The notes under the pieces were generated by a model. It was not told where the DNA came from. It made no database searches and was given only the letters and a program-made list of their open reading frames with translations. From NCBI GenBank assembly GCA_033961575.1, contig CM066736.1:80004852-80068851 (forward strand): a stretch of DNA of 64,000 nucleotides. Reading direction: 5' to 3'. Both the position numbers and the translations under genes were made by a program. The stretch's first letter is position 1. Every line of letters starts with the position of its first letter. Below are positions 44,810-55,439 of the stretch, piece after piece. Origin of the DNA: Aselliscus stoliczkanus (Eukaryota; Chordata; Mammalia; Chiroptera; Hipposideridae).

Positions 44810-46790
44810 CAGACAACTGGCCTAAGATTGTCTCTGATTATGTCAGTGACGTGACCTACTGAGATCAAACCCAGGCTGTTCATGGCAAGGGCTTTTCTTA
44901 TTAGCATCCCAGGATCTAATAACTTTGGGTAGAAAGTGTGAAAAAAGTGTTTTCTCTCATTGGTTTTCCTAAATTAATACTTTTGCATCTGTTTAAATGT
45001 AGCACTGGTGAATCAAGAATTACTCGCTTTTTCTGTTGTGAAGGGAAATTCTTCAGACAACCTCTGGTCTTTCTGTTTGGGGCATTTTGAATCTTTTTCA
45101 TTATCCCAAGGAATTTTTGCTGCTGTGGTGGCCCAAATGATCCCAATTCCTAATCCAACCAAAGGGGTTAATGCCCCTCAAGTTCTCTATACCCAACCTT
45201 TCAAGACAGTGGGGAGGATTGGGCCTCATCTTCTGCACAGACCAACTTGACTTATCTACCTTCACCATCTCAAGCATCTAGGACTGCAAGGCACTTGTGC
45301 AAGGTTTTTCAGTGAAGAATCATGCAGATCTCATAAATGCATCACAATGAAAGGAGAGTAAAGACTGAAATTGCAGATAATATAGTCATCCTTTGTGCTG
45401 GGTGAGCATATTCTGACTGGATATGCCTGAACTGACTCTTCTCTTAGGGCATTCTTTTCTTATGCAGCCCTTTTTCAAGTTTCTCAAACTTGTGACCCCA
45501 CCCTTCTCACTCAGAAAACTCTGCTTATCCCATACAAAGGATAAGCTGTAACCCCTGGGATCTTACAAAGTTTGTAATTTCTTATAGCTTGTGAATTTGA
45601 GCAATACCACAGGCCCCAGCTGGATGCATATTGATGCTTGTTATCCAAAAAGTGGTCCAGAAAAGAAATGATATCTGGTCTCCTGAATAAAGGTAATAGG
45701 GATACTGCTTAGTCTCTGAACCATTGAGAACATTGACCTGACTAAGTCTCTTTATGATGTCACCTGTGAAGTAAGCAAGCCTTGTAAATATAAACCTTAT
45801 TCTTTCCCAGCTATTGTGCAGTATAATTCCATATTGAATAAAATATATTTCTCCTGTCAGTAGGGTTTTTTCCTTGTTCTTATGAAATATAGACTCTCTA
45901 GTTACTGGACTGAGAATCTCTTGGCTTTTCCTGCCCCTCCTTACTCACCTCTAATGGGCATTTTCTTTGCCACCTTAAGGAAGGGGGTGTATTATGCCAG
46001 CTTGGATTTGCTAGATTTGATTACATTTTTTACTCTAAGTCTCTTTCTGATAAAAACTGGTATATAGAAGGTATAGGTGAGGGCTGATCAGTTTATCCTA
46101 CCACACACACAATATTGCTCAGCGTGGATTGGTTTCTATTCATATGACAAGAACCCAGACTAGGTTAAATGACCTTACTTTGAGGTATTGCCAATGGACT
46201 TGTCTGCTTCACTGGCTAGTAGACTGTGGATTCCTTGCAGGCAGGGGCTTATGTTATTCATATTTGAAACACTAAGTCCAGCACCTTAACTAGCCCCTTG
46301 GTTGGTATTCAAAAAGGTGTTTGTTCAATTCAGCAAATTGAACAAAACCAAAGCAAAATAGATTGCACAATTCAAACTGATCTTCCATAAACTCTTTAAC
46401 AGGGCTATTAATGCATTTCAATAGTGAAAATATTTAGAAAAAAAATCTCAAATTTTATTTCCTTCTAAAAGTGCTTTATCTCTGTTAGGATACCCACAAT
46501 TAGGACTATGGAGTGTGTTGTTTTAATATCTGTTTAGAATCTTCTGGATGTCAGTTTTTCTGCGATATCCCCATGTGTGGTTCCACTCTGATACTCTTCT
46601 TGAACCCACTGAGGCAGCTGCAGCTGAAACTGTTGTTCACCTCTGTCAGCAGGAACCTTTGGTAGAGAGGAACTTCGTAAGCGCTAATTTTCTTCATAAA
46701 ACTTTTTGGATCTTGTTGCATTGATCAATCAATTAATTGATAACTGAAGGCATCCTGAAAGTGCAAGGCAGTTTTTTATTTGGAACATTG
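44810..46790. other. No gene recognised
   Basis: No named repeat is certain. 45370-45850 ends in AATAAAATATATTTCTCC and may be an unnamed LTR. The frames at 45008-45250 and 45882-46067 have no family features. A short segment at 46653-46676 has AG and GTAAGC borders but is too small to judge. Confidence 0.3.
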
Positions 46791-47209
46791 ATATTTGTCC
46801 CTTTTTCCTCCACTACCCACTTTTAATATATGGATAGGCATTTATTTTTATGCTTGTATATGGGTATTTTTTGGTACTTTTTAAAAAATTCAGTTCTGGA
46901 TTCAGGAAGAAAGTAACATATTTTTGATTATAGAAATTCAGCTGTTCGTATTTTTTCAGTATATATTTGTGGTCTGGCTGTATAAAATTAGATTTTACTC
47001 CTACTATATGACTTTCCAGATGATATGAATTCATTCTTCCCCTAAAAGCAAAGTTAAAAACCAAATCTATCATCTAACCAAGAAGATATGGGTTGCTGTT
47101 AAATCATAGGATGCTTGTTACAAAGTATTATGAAGGTCAGCAAAGATGGCTCATGTTGGCCTTGGAAAACCACCATGATCTCACAGTTACTGCTTCTTCC
47201 TTGTTTCAG

Positions 47210-47265
47210 AGATATAGTCATTGGTGGTCCGGAATTCATCCCTAGCAGTTCAAAGGAACTCAGAA
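47210..47265 (+). other. Candidate microexon with strong splice borders
   Basis: Upstream CTGCTTCTTCCTTGTTTCAG is a near-ideal acceptor with its pyrimidine tract, and GTAAGT follows AGAA as a near-ideal donor. The 56-bp segment is open in one frame (first base completing a codon), reading DIVIGGPEFIPSSSKELR and leaving one base over; the other two frames stop. It accepts exactly the phase left by the 7037-7179 candidate, although that has a one-in-three chance. No protein family is recognised. It may belong to a plus-strand host gene or a noncoding RNA, or be fortuitous. Confidence 0.3.
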
Positions 47266-47364
47266 GTAAGTTCTCTGATACATGAACAGGCCCTCCCCTA
47301 ACATTTACAAGGTCCGGGACAAGGGTAAAAATGGAGACCCATATATCATATACCTAAATATTTA

Positions 47365-47480
47365 CTTTGTTCTTTTTTTTTTTCTTGAGGGCAGTGTCAC
47401 TGGCCCTCACATGTGGGACCAAACCAGGGCCGCTGGCTTCCCAAGCCAGTGCTTAACCACCACCCCACTCGGCCGGCCCA
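47365..47480 (-). mobile_element. Short SINE monomer, antisense
   Basis: T-rich start, GAGGGCAGTGTCACTGGCCC to CACTCGGCCGGCCC. Perfect 17-bp duplication ATATACCTAAATATTTA at 47348-47364 and 47481-47497. Third member of the ~100-bp truncated lineage. Confidence 0.9.
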
Positions 47481-47499
47481 ATATACCTAAATATTTAAA

Positions 47500-47937
47500 A
47501 GCTATCAATCAAACACTGCCCAATGTCTGACTTAGGAACCTACTCTATAGCCTGTGCCTGGGTATTGTTCATGAGACTTGTAGAGTAAAGATGCTACATT
47601 CTCCCCCAGGCCTCAAATCTGCTGGAGAAGGCAGAGTACAGTCTGGACCAGAGCTCAGAGCTCCTGGGTGGTGACTGAATCACTTAGATGGGGACAGATG
47701 TTTTCAAATCGCTCAGGGGCTGAGGTGGGTTGTTTTGCCTCAACACATCACTTTTCCAGCATAGGAATAACAGGGCATTCTAACCACTTCCTTAAATTAT
47801 ACCATGTGAACAGAATGGATGGAGGAGAGCAGTTACCAGGGGTTCCTGGCCTACCTGCATACCTACTTTGGGTGAATTTGTGGTGGTCAAATTTAAACAA
47901 AATCAGTTACTCTATATTTGGTTTTCTAGGCAAGAAG
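47500..47937. other. No gene recognised
   Basis: Unrecognised sequence between the SINE and the CT tract. Confidence 0.3.
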
Positions 47938-47939
<2 letters not shown>

Positions 47940-47998
<59 letters not shown>

Positions 47999-48032
47999 CC
48001 TCCCTCCCTCTCTCTCTTTTTTCTCTCTCTCT
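47940..48032 (+). repeat. (TC)n / (CCCT)n microsatellite
   Basis: About 27 TC units, then CCCTCCCTCCC and further CTCT runs with interruptions. A compound pyrimidine tract. Confidence 0.95.
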
Positions 48033-48229
48033 TGCATATACTCTCAACCCCCTATTTTCTGCTTTGGGGTGGGTAGGGAGAAGGGATTTGGTTCCTCTCA
48101 TCCCCTTCTGTAATTCCTGCTAAAATTTAATGAAAAATATTTCTTATGGGATTAAAAGGACAAACAATTTGTGATTTGGTATTTGTGATACACCTTCAAC
48201 ACCTGTGGCCCACAACAAAAGCTCCTCTT

Positions 48230-48730
48230 GCTTGGATGTAAAGGGAGTTCTCTAGGTCTTGACCTGGCCCCTTCATTTTCAAATGTCTGAATAACTAGAA
48301 GACTGCTTCCCTAATTCATTGGTCAGCCCAAGAAAGTGATACAAATGTCCCTTTAGTTGTAAGCAGCCATAGATGAGATGGTCAAGTCAGTAACTAGCTG
48401 GACCTCAGATGGTGGAGGAGAGGCAGAAGGGAAAATCAGGGTGATACTGTGTGAAATGTAAGAAGCCTTCCATCTGGCTTTGAAGATGGAGGAAGGGAGC
48501 CATGAGCCAATGAGTGTAGGCAGCCTGTAGAAACGAGAGAAAGCAGGGAAACTGAGTCTCCCCTAGAGGCTCCAGAAAGGAATGCAGCCCTACCCACACT
48601 TTGATTTTAGTCCCGTGAGTTCTGTGTTGGACTGATAACCTACAGAACTGTAAGAAAATAAATGTGTTGTTCTATGGCACAAAGTTTGTGATAATTTGTT
48701 GCCGCGGCAATGGACAACTAATACATATGA
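48230..48730 (+). mobile_element. MLT1/MER-type LTR-like repeat
   Basis: GAGGAAGGGAGCCATGAGCC, CCCCTAGAGGCTCCAGAAAG, CTACAGAACTGTAAGAAAAT, AAAGTTTGTGATAATTTG and GGACAACTAATAC are the ordered 3' half of a mammalian MaLR-like repeat. Confidence 0.55.
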
Positions 48731-48754
48731 TCTCTGTCACAACTGCTCAAATCT

Positions 48755-48900
48755 GTCACTATAGGGTAAAAGTAGCTCTAGACAATATACGATAAACTAA
48801 TAGGTGCAGCTTTGTTCAAATGTAACTTTATTTACAAAAACAGGGTGGTCAGCTAGATATGGCCTTTGGAATATAGTTTGCCAACCTCTGGTTTATGATC
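48755..48900 (+). mobile_element. MER5-like hAT-Charlie fragment
   Basis: AACTTTATTTACAAAAACAG, GATATGGCCTTTGGAATATA, GTTTGCCAACCTCTGG: the 3' part of MER5A/B. Confidence 0.7.
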
Positions 48901-49037
48901 TACAGCAAAATTAAGCATATTTTGTGGACAAAGATAAGGGTGTCTGTGATAATAGAATGAAGATCTGTGCAAATATCAATGGGGATTGTAGGTAGATTAG
49001 TGAGGAAAGAAGGAAGAAAATGAATATTTATTAACAT

Positions 49038-49515
49038 TGTTGGGGGAAGAACAAACTTTCTTCTACCCTTAAGATTCTTCTGGAAGGTCTAATAATCAAA
49101 TAGACTTGAGACACATTAACAAGAGAAAATAACCAAATTTAATACATACATATGAATGGGAATCCCACATGCATGAGACAGTCAGAGACGCCACATGCAG
49201 GAGAGGTTCAAAGTTAGAAAGAGAACATGGATTTATAAGACATCCAGAGATACGGATGAGGTAAGGTGCCTTGGGGGCTCCAAAGGGTCATTGCAGGATG
49301 GTAAGAGTGGTTGCTTAGTAAACAGAAGTTTGTCCTGGCCTGTAGATAGGTCACCTGACAATCTGTTATGAGCAAAGCCCTCACTTCAAGTCCTTCTAGG
49401 TATTTGGGTGGGGGACAGATTTCTTTTGAGCCTGTGGCTAAAATAGCCTTTATCTCAAAAACAATCTGCATACAAAAGAGGCACATCTTGGGGTGACTTG
49501 TTCTGAACCCCCACA
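49038..49515 (+). mobile_element. LTR-like unit with 4-bp duplication
   Basis: 478 bp bounded by TGTTGGGGGAAGAACAAAC and TCTGAACCCCCACA (TG...CA with mirrored TGTTG-GGGG ends). ACAT lies at both 49034-49037 and 49516-49519. A four-base duplication would fit a gammaretrovirus-like (ERV1) LTR, five (AACAT) an ERVL. Strand is not certain: AATAAA-type signals are not obvious in either direction. Confidence 0.5.
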
Positions 49516-49524
49516 ACATCTACT

Positions 49525-49735
49525 ATGTTATAGGTACTACTATGTTACAGGTGTTTCATGTGTGTTTTCTTATTCAGAGCTTGAAATAACATGATAGGGT
49601 TTGTATTGTTATTCCCATTTTTACAGATGAAGAAACAGAGTTTATAGGGATTAAAAAATTTAGGTTCACACTACTAATAAGATAGGTTTTAAACCCAAGT
49701 TTTCCTGATTCTAGGTCTCTATTTTTCTTAGTCTC
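49525..49735 (-). mobile_element. MIR SINE, antisense
   Basis: ATTCCCATTTTTACAGATG, AAGAAACAGAGTTTATAGGG, GGTTCACACTACTAATAAG, TTTTAAACCCAAGTTTTCC. Confidence 0.65.
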
Positions 49736-49739
49736 CATT

Positions 49740-50495
49740 TGGTCTTTCTGAGCTCCCCCATCTCACCCTTCCCTCCCACGCACCCCTCAAAAAAAAAAAA
49801 AAAGATGTGCTGGGGGGGCGTGGATCAAATTCACTTATAACATTCAGCATTTGGCATCTCTGAGTTTTGCTAATGTTAACAAATCTCACTTCTTATAGCC
49901 CTGTCCACTTTTCAAAGGAAAAATGTAATGGTTGATGGAAAGAACAGTAGCAAGTAATAGCTAATTTGATTTGGGTTTGAACGTTTTATTGAAGTTAATG
50001 GGGTTATTATTTCAAACAAATGACATAGTAGGTAAATTCTCAATTTGGAGTGGAGGATTTGAATGCATATTTAACAAGGGATATTTCTCCACATCTCACT
50101 GCTTCTCTGATATAAAGAATTATCAATGCATCAATCTTAAAAACGTACTGTTATGGTTAGCAAGACTCAAGCCTAATATGCTTTTTCTTGGATTTTGCAA
50201 AATCCATCTGATGCTATGACAGGTGGAATTAATAAAATTAGAACCAAAGTTCTATTATTTCCTGGAAATAAAAGTATTAAATATTTATCAGGCTCCAAAG
50301 TCAACAGGGTGAAGGGCTGACTGAATATTACACATATAACTACTCATGAGTAGGAATGAAGTTTCCAAGATGTGTTTCACAAAATGCTGCTTCTGGGGTA
50401 TGTAAGTCCCAGGAAATTCTGTTTGAAAAAAAGAGTTCTATTATCAAATACCTTTAGGTAGAATTAAACAGATTCTGGTACCAATTCCAAAGTGG
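49740..50495. other. No gene recognised
   Basis: A poly-A tract at 49789-49803 and a TGGGGGGGCGTGG run follow. The frame 49971-50219 has no family features. Confidence 0.35.
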
Positions 50496-50499
50496 GCAG

Positions 50500-51400
50500 G
50501 GGTGGGGTGGGGCTGGGGGACTGGGTTCCCTATACCAACAAGAAATTCTCAGAGCACCAGCTGGGTGTCCTACAATTCAATTCAGTTCTGTCTTGGATAG
50601 CATCAGATTCCACAGGTTAAGGGTTCAGTCCTACAAGACAGCCCCCACTCCCTCCCCAGCCACTTCAGACATCATTCCCAAGCCCAGGCTGTTACCTGTT
50701 CTTCTGACCAATCCACTATGAATTGGAAGTTCCTAAGACCTCCTTGCACTTCAGATGCCAGATAAAAGTCCAGATTGTTTTCTGCACTTCTGTGATCAAT
50801 TGGGCATAAATCACAGATTCCCCAAAACCCCTTTTCAGGTTCAATTAATTGCTAGAGTGGCTCACAGAACTCAGAGAAACATTTTACTTCTTAGATCTCC
50901 AGTTTATTATGAAAGGATATAACTCAGGGACAGCCAGATGGAAGAGATACATAGGGCAAGGTATGATGGGAGAGGGCACAGTGCTTCCACGTCCTCTAAA
51001 ACGGCATGACTCTCCTAGCACCTCCCCATGTTTACCAGCCTGCAAGCTCTCTGAACCCCTTCCTTTTGGGTTTTTGTGGAGGCTTGATTACATAGACACC
51101 ATTGATTAAATCATTGGCCATTGGTGACTGATTCAACTTCCAGCCCTTCTCTACTCCCCAAAGGTGGGGGGTGGGACTGAAAGTTTCAGCTCTCTAATCA
51201 GTTGGTTTCCCTGGCAACTAGCCCCCATCCTTAGGTTACCTAAGGGCCTTCTAAATGTCACCTTATTAGCATAATAAAAGACACTTTTATTGCTCTTACC
51301 ACAGGAAATTCCAAGGGTTTTCCAAGCTCCTTCCAGGAATGGATTGAAGACCAACATATATTTCTTATTATAAATAATGATTATCAGAAGAATTAAACAA
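50500..51400 (-). mobile_element. ERVL-type LTR (MLT2/MER21-like)
   Basis: GCTAGAGTGGCTCACAGAAC, CAGTTTATTATGAAAGGATA, AGCCAGATGGAAGAGATAC, TTTGGGTTTTTGTGGAGGC, TTGATTAAATCATTGGCC, AGGAAATTCCAAGGG, in the reverse order of a well-known mammalian ERVL LTR group. A shorter relative occurs at 57.7-58.4 kb. Frames inside are by-products. Confidence 0.65.
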
Positions 51401-51830
51401 AGTTAAATATATTTTATGATTATAGGACACCTTGGAGCCTAAAGAGTCTCCAGGAGAAAAAAAAGGTATGCAGTTTTTGTATAAGTTATTTGACCAAGGG
51501 TCACTTGCTTCATAGAGCATCTTAGGGGACTAGAATTTCATGAAGCACCCTTTGGGAAATGTGGAGGAAATGGCATGGACAAAAGCACAGAGGCATGAAA
51601 TAACCTGGCGGGCCTCAGGACCAATTAGTAGTTCGCCATAGTTGTGTATGGAGAGAGAAAAAGAGGGATCAGATAACAGAGAATTGTGCAAATCTAAATA
51701 AAGAGACAAACTGAGGCAACTTCAAATGACTAGAAACTAAGTATATTCAGAAATAGCAGAGGAACTGCAATTAGGGAAATGCACATTATAGCAAGCTACA
51801 GGAGAGTCCATTGAGGATTTGTACAGGCTG
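51401..51830. other. No gene recognised
   Basis: A 40-bp segment (51426-51465) between AG and GTATGC is open in frame but has no pyrimidine tract. Otherwise nothing identified. Confidence 0.3.
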
Positions 51831-51879
51831 TATTTATGGGCAAGGAATGCAAGGAGGGGCAAGTCCTGCCAGAATCCAA

Positions 51880-52245
51880 ACAGTAAGTTCATTGGTTTGA
51901 GGATGGGGAGATTCTTGGCAGATGTTCACTTTTTCAGCAGGATTGGCTGGTCTAAGATGGCTTAGTGGGATAGCTTGTTTTAGGTCCATGTGGACTCTCA
52001 TCATCCATCGACAAGGCTGGTACATGGTGGCTGTGCCAGGAACCCAAGGGAGAAGATAGAAGTGTGCAAAGTCGCCCACAGTTCTGGCTCAGAAGTTGCA
52101 TAAAATCATGTTCACTGTATACTCTTCCTCAAAGCAAATCACCAGCCCAGTCATATTTAAGGGTGAAGAAATATATTGCACCATTAAAGGGAAAAGCTGC
52201 AAATAATTGTGGCAATTTTCATAAACTACCATAGGCGTCCTTTGT
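51880..52245 (-). mobile_element. MLT1 LTR fragment, antisense
   Basis: GATTGGCTGGTCTAAGATGG, GTCCATGTGGACTCTCATC and CAAAGTCGCCCACAG follow reverse MLT1. The weaker right part may be flanking. Confidence 0.5.
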
Positions 52246-52529
52246 GGTTTTATTTGTTTTAAGATTTTGCTTTCATCCATTTGAAGTCCAGCAAATCATT
52301 CTGTGCTTATAGGAACAATCCTATGGAGTTATTGTATTGTCTCTTAATTCATTTCAGGGTCATTCTTGGGTCTCATTTCAGATACCTAAATGCCTTGATA
52401 ACAAACCCTGATCCTTCCTCATGTCTCTTTTACACTGTACACAGAACTTACGTAAACCAGACCTCAGAAATAGTCATCATCAGCCTTGGTAGACAAATTA
52501 AGCTAGACTAATATCCCTAGATTCTGAAG

Positions 52530-52745
52530 CACTTTGTCCTTTATTATCTCCTCCATAGCCGTCCTGTGATGTAGGCAAGGCAGATGCTACTGCCTTCTTT
52601 CTCCTGATGCAGAAATTGAAGCTCAGAGAATTGAAATGATTTCTTTGAGGCTCACAGCTATATAAGAGGTAATGCTGATATTTGTATCCAGGTTATCTGA
52701 CTGTAGATCCATCTCTTGATTAACTGTACACATCATCTCTAGCTG
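52530..52745 (-). mobile_element. MIR SINE, antisense
   Basis: TCCTGTGATGTAGGCAAGG, CTGATGCAGAAATTGAAGC, GGCTCACAGCTATATAAG, TTGTATCCAGGTTATCTG. Confidence 0.6.
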
Positions 52746-53255
52746 GCTGGGTTGCTACAGGCTGATGTTAAGACCAAATTGTCTTCCTCCACTGGTCATA
52801 AACAATCCAGTCTAGTATTTTTAAACTAGAACTTCGGGTCCTAGGTGATGAGGCCTGAGGTGGCCTGAGTCATAGAGGGACGAAGGACATAGTCAACTCT
52901 GGGAGAAATCTAAGGGTTGGCCAGCCTTTCAGCACCTCTTCATCCTTTCTTGACTTTAATTTTCCTTTGTCCTCCTAAACTACGAACCTTTCAAGATGGG
53001 TAGTGATGGTGGGATGGTGGGAGGGTGATTGATATCTCAGTTTGAGAACAGTTGAGGACTGTTTCAGTCTCATACTAGCAAAAACCTAGAGCTGTCACCT
53101 GGTTCTTGTGGATCCCTGCTGTAATGCTCAGATAACTCCATGCACAGCAGTGGGACAGTGGACGGAACATTAGCTCTTCAGTCAGACACATCTGGGCTCA
53201 AATTCCTGTCCTTCTATTTACTGCTGTCTGCTTACTTACAAAATAGGGCTAATTC

Positions 53256-53478
53256 GGACTGGCCAAATAGCTCAGTTGGTTAAGAGCTAGCTCAAGAGTG
53301 CGAGCTGAGCTCTGAGCAACAGCAGTTCGATGCCCAGCTCGAGCTGAGCAGCCGCTGAACTGCCAACAGGTGGCAGGAGGGCTCAGCTTAAAAAAAAAAA
53401 ATATATATATATATCATATATATGTTATACATATTTATATATATATGATATATATAATACATATTTATATATATATAT
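53256..53478 (+). mobile_element. Truncated SINE whose tail became an AT microsatellite
   Basis: GGACTGGCCAAATAGCTCAG to GGTGGCAGGAGGGCTCAGC, a short A-run, then ~85 bp of AT-rich repeat. Duplication AAAATAGGGCTAATTC (53240-53255) versus AAAATAGGACTAATTC (53479-53494), one mismatch in 16. The 3' break is the same as in the SINE at 24990. Confidence 0.85.
53399..53478. repeat. AT-rich microsatellite in a SINE tail
   Basis: (AT)n and ATATTTATATATAT-type units, lying wholly between the SINE body and its right target duplication. Confidence 0.9.
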
Positions 53479-53821
53479 AAAATAGGACTAATTCTACCTA
53501 CTATATATATACTTATTTAATAAGTAAAATGAGGTAATGTACTTAAAGTGCTTTATACAGAGTAAGAGCTAAATAATTTTGTATGTTCCCTACTTGAAGA
53601 GTGCACTCATATATGATAGAAACCTCTCTATAATTTTCCAATTCTGGCTCAAGCTGCACACAAACTAGATGGAAACATGACTTTTCTCTCCTTGCTACAC
53701 TTAAATGATTTTCTCTTGTAACCTGAAGACTTAAAAATTAAATTTGACCTGATATATTCAATTAGCACCTATTGCTTTGGGCACTGTGTTAGGCAGTAGG
53801 CTAGACACTGAGGTAGAAATA

Positions 53822-53958
53822 CCAGGAGTGCCAAAAAAAAAAAAATGTATACACATGACTTGTATTCATCTTTTGTTATCAGTATATTGAGTATTACAAT
53901 TTTTATAAAGTTTTCCTTTCTTAAAATGTGTGTACGTTTTTTTTTTTGACACCCTCTG
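53822..53958. mobile_element. mariner-type MITE (CCAGGGGTGCC family)
   Basis: 137 bp: CCAGGAGTGCCAAAAAAAA at the left, TTTTTTTGACACCCTCTG at the right, TA at 53820-53821 and 53959-53960. Internal AAAATGTGTGTACG matches the copy at 33.7 kb. No transposase. Confidence 0.8.
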
Positions 53959-53960
53959 TA

Positions 53961-54350
53961 TAACAATGATTAAAATAAATCTCTGTTTCAAAGCTTCTCA
54001 AGAAGTCAAGAAGTGGGGAGGTAAGCACATGGGATGTACTATAAGATAGACTATGATGCAAACAGAAATAGAGGGCCCAACAAAGAGCTATGAAAATATA
54101 ACAAAAATAGATGTTAGCCTCAATACAGTGCAAAGCTTTTTAGAGATTTCATTTGAGCTAGATGAGTTAGTTGGCTTTAACAGGTGGTATGTGATGTTGA
54201 AGAAAAAGATAAAAAGAGATAGGGCAAAAGACAAGGACTGAAAATGAGGAAATTTTATATTTCTTGGCAAGTCTGAATAAGTGAGTCCTAATCTTGGAGA
54301 TCTTCGTGATTATGGCTTTATCATCTATATATTAAGAATTAAAAAATTTT
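53961..54350. other. No gene recognised
   Basis: Unrecognised sequence. A 62-codon plus-strand frame (54053-54241) is lysine-rich and without a known domain. Confidence 0.35.
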
Positions 54351-54762
54351 GGGCTGGCCAAGAGGCTCTGTTGATTAAGAACATGAGCTCTGAGCAACAG
54401 AGTTGCTGGTTCGATTCCCACATGGGCCACCGAGCTGCTCCTGAGCTGAGGTGCTGCTGAGCTGCCAACAGGTGGCAGGATGGCTCAGCTGGTGCTCCTA
54501 ACAGCAAGGCTGCCAGTCAGACTCCTGCATGGGATGGTGGGCTATGCCCACCTGCAGCTAAGATTGAATATGGCACCTTGAGCTGAGTGGCCATGAGCTG
54601 CTGACGGGTGGAAGATGGTGACTGGACTTGGAGCTGAGCTAGCTGTGCCCTCCACAACTAAGACTGAAGGACAACAACTTGACTGTTCCCCTTTTCCAAT
54701 TCCCCAATGCTGTGCCCCTCCCCAATTTCCCAATTTACCAGTAAAATCTTAAAAAAAAAAAA
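54351..54762 (+). mobile_element. Long composite SINE with two tRNA-like modules
   Basis: Module 1: GGGCTGGCCAAGAGGCTC with B-box-like GGTTCGATTCCCACATG. Module 2: GGTGGCAGGATGGCTCAGC with CAGTCAGACTCCTGCATG. It closes with CCACAACTAAGACTGAAGG and CAGTAAAATCTT plus poly(A). Target duplication not clear. Represents the untruncated layout from which the 24990 and 53256 copies derive. Confidence 0.8.
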
Positions 54763-54799
54763 GGATTAGGAAATTTATACCTCCAGGCCAGATCACTTT

Positions 54800-55297
54800 C
54801 TTGGATTCTATATTAGCATTTCTAATAATTTTCTCCATCTCTCCATTTGGATTTCTGTTCTACATCTCAAACTCAACAAGTCCAAAATTGAATTTCTGTT
54901 TCCCAACCCCAAGCTTTTCATACTCACAATATTCTTCATCTCAGTTGGTGACAACTTCTTCCTTTTAGTAACTCTAAATTTTAGTCATCCTTGACTTGTC
55001 CCTTTTCTACATCCCATTTAATTCAATTCCAAAACGCGCCTCAGCCTCAGGGCCTTTGAACTATTTCCTCTGTCAGGAGTGATCTCACAGGTTTCTACAG
55101 AGATTACTCAGCTTTTAAAAATCCCCTTTACAATAAGGTCTCTACCCTCATAACCCTCTTTGATACTACAACTTGCCTCCTTCCCTCAACCATATACTTC
55201 CTTTCCTCCTTACCCTAACCTACATTTTATTCATTCCAATTTTAAAAAGTAAATTTATAGTACTATACCACAAAATTTACTTTTTTAAACTTAAAGA

Positions 55298-55340
<43 letters not shown>

Positions 55341-55435
55341 ATTGTATGTGTGTGCTTGCTGTACATGCCAAACATCTAAAGCAGTGCCTGGTACAGAATA
55401 GGCACTCAGTAAACATTTATTGAACAAATACATGA
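54800..55435 (+). mobile_element. L2 3' region
   Basis: AACTCAACAAGTCCAAAATT, CAGGGCCTTTGAACTATTTC, and the terminal GCCTGGTACAGAATAGGCAC and TCAGTAAACATTTATTGAAC are L2 features in sense, with a GT microsatellite near the 3' end. Confidence 0.55.
55301..55337 (+). repeat. (GT)n microsatellite
   Basis: About 17 GT units, followed by imperfect TATGTATTGTATGTGTGTG. Confidence 0.95.
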
Positions 55436-55439
55436 ATTC

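Larger units (their letters stand above)
53135..53600 (+). mobile_element. MIR SINE split by a SINE
   Basis: The left half (GGACAGTGGACGGAACATTA, CTGGGCTCAAATTCCTGTCC) ends at 53239. The right half (AATGAGGTAATGTACTTAAA, GTGCTTTATACAGAGTAAG) resumes after 53495. Confidence 0.65.

Noticed and set aside
47940..48032. Arginine-glutamate repeat protein on the minus strand
   Set aside because: Translation of a CT microsatellite; the 27.3-kb tract gives the same artefact.
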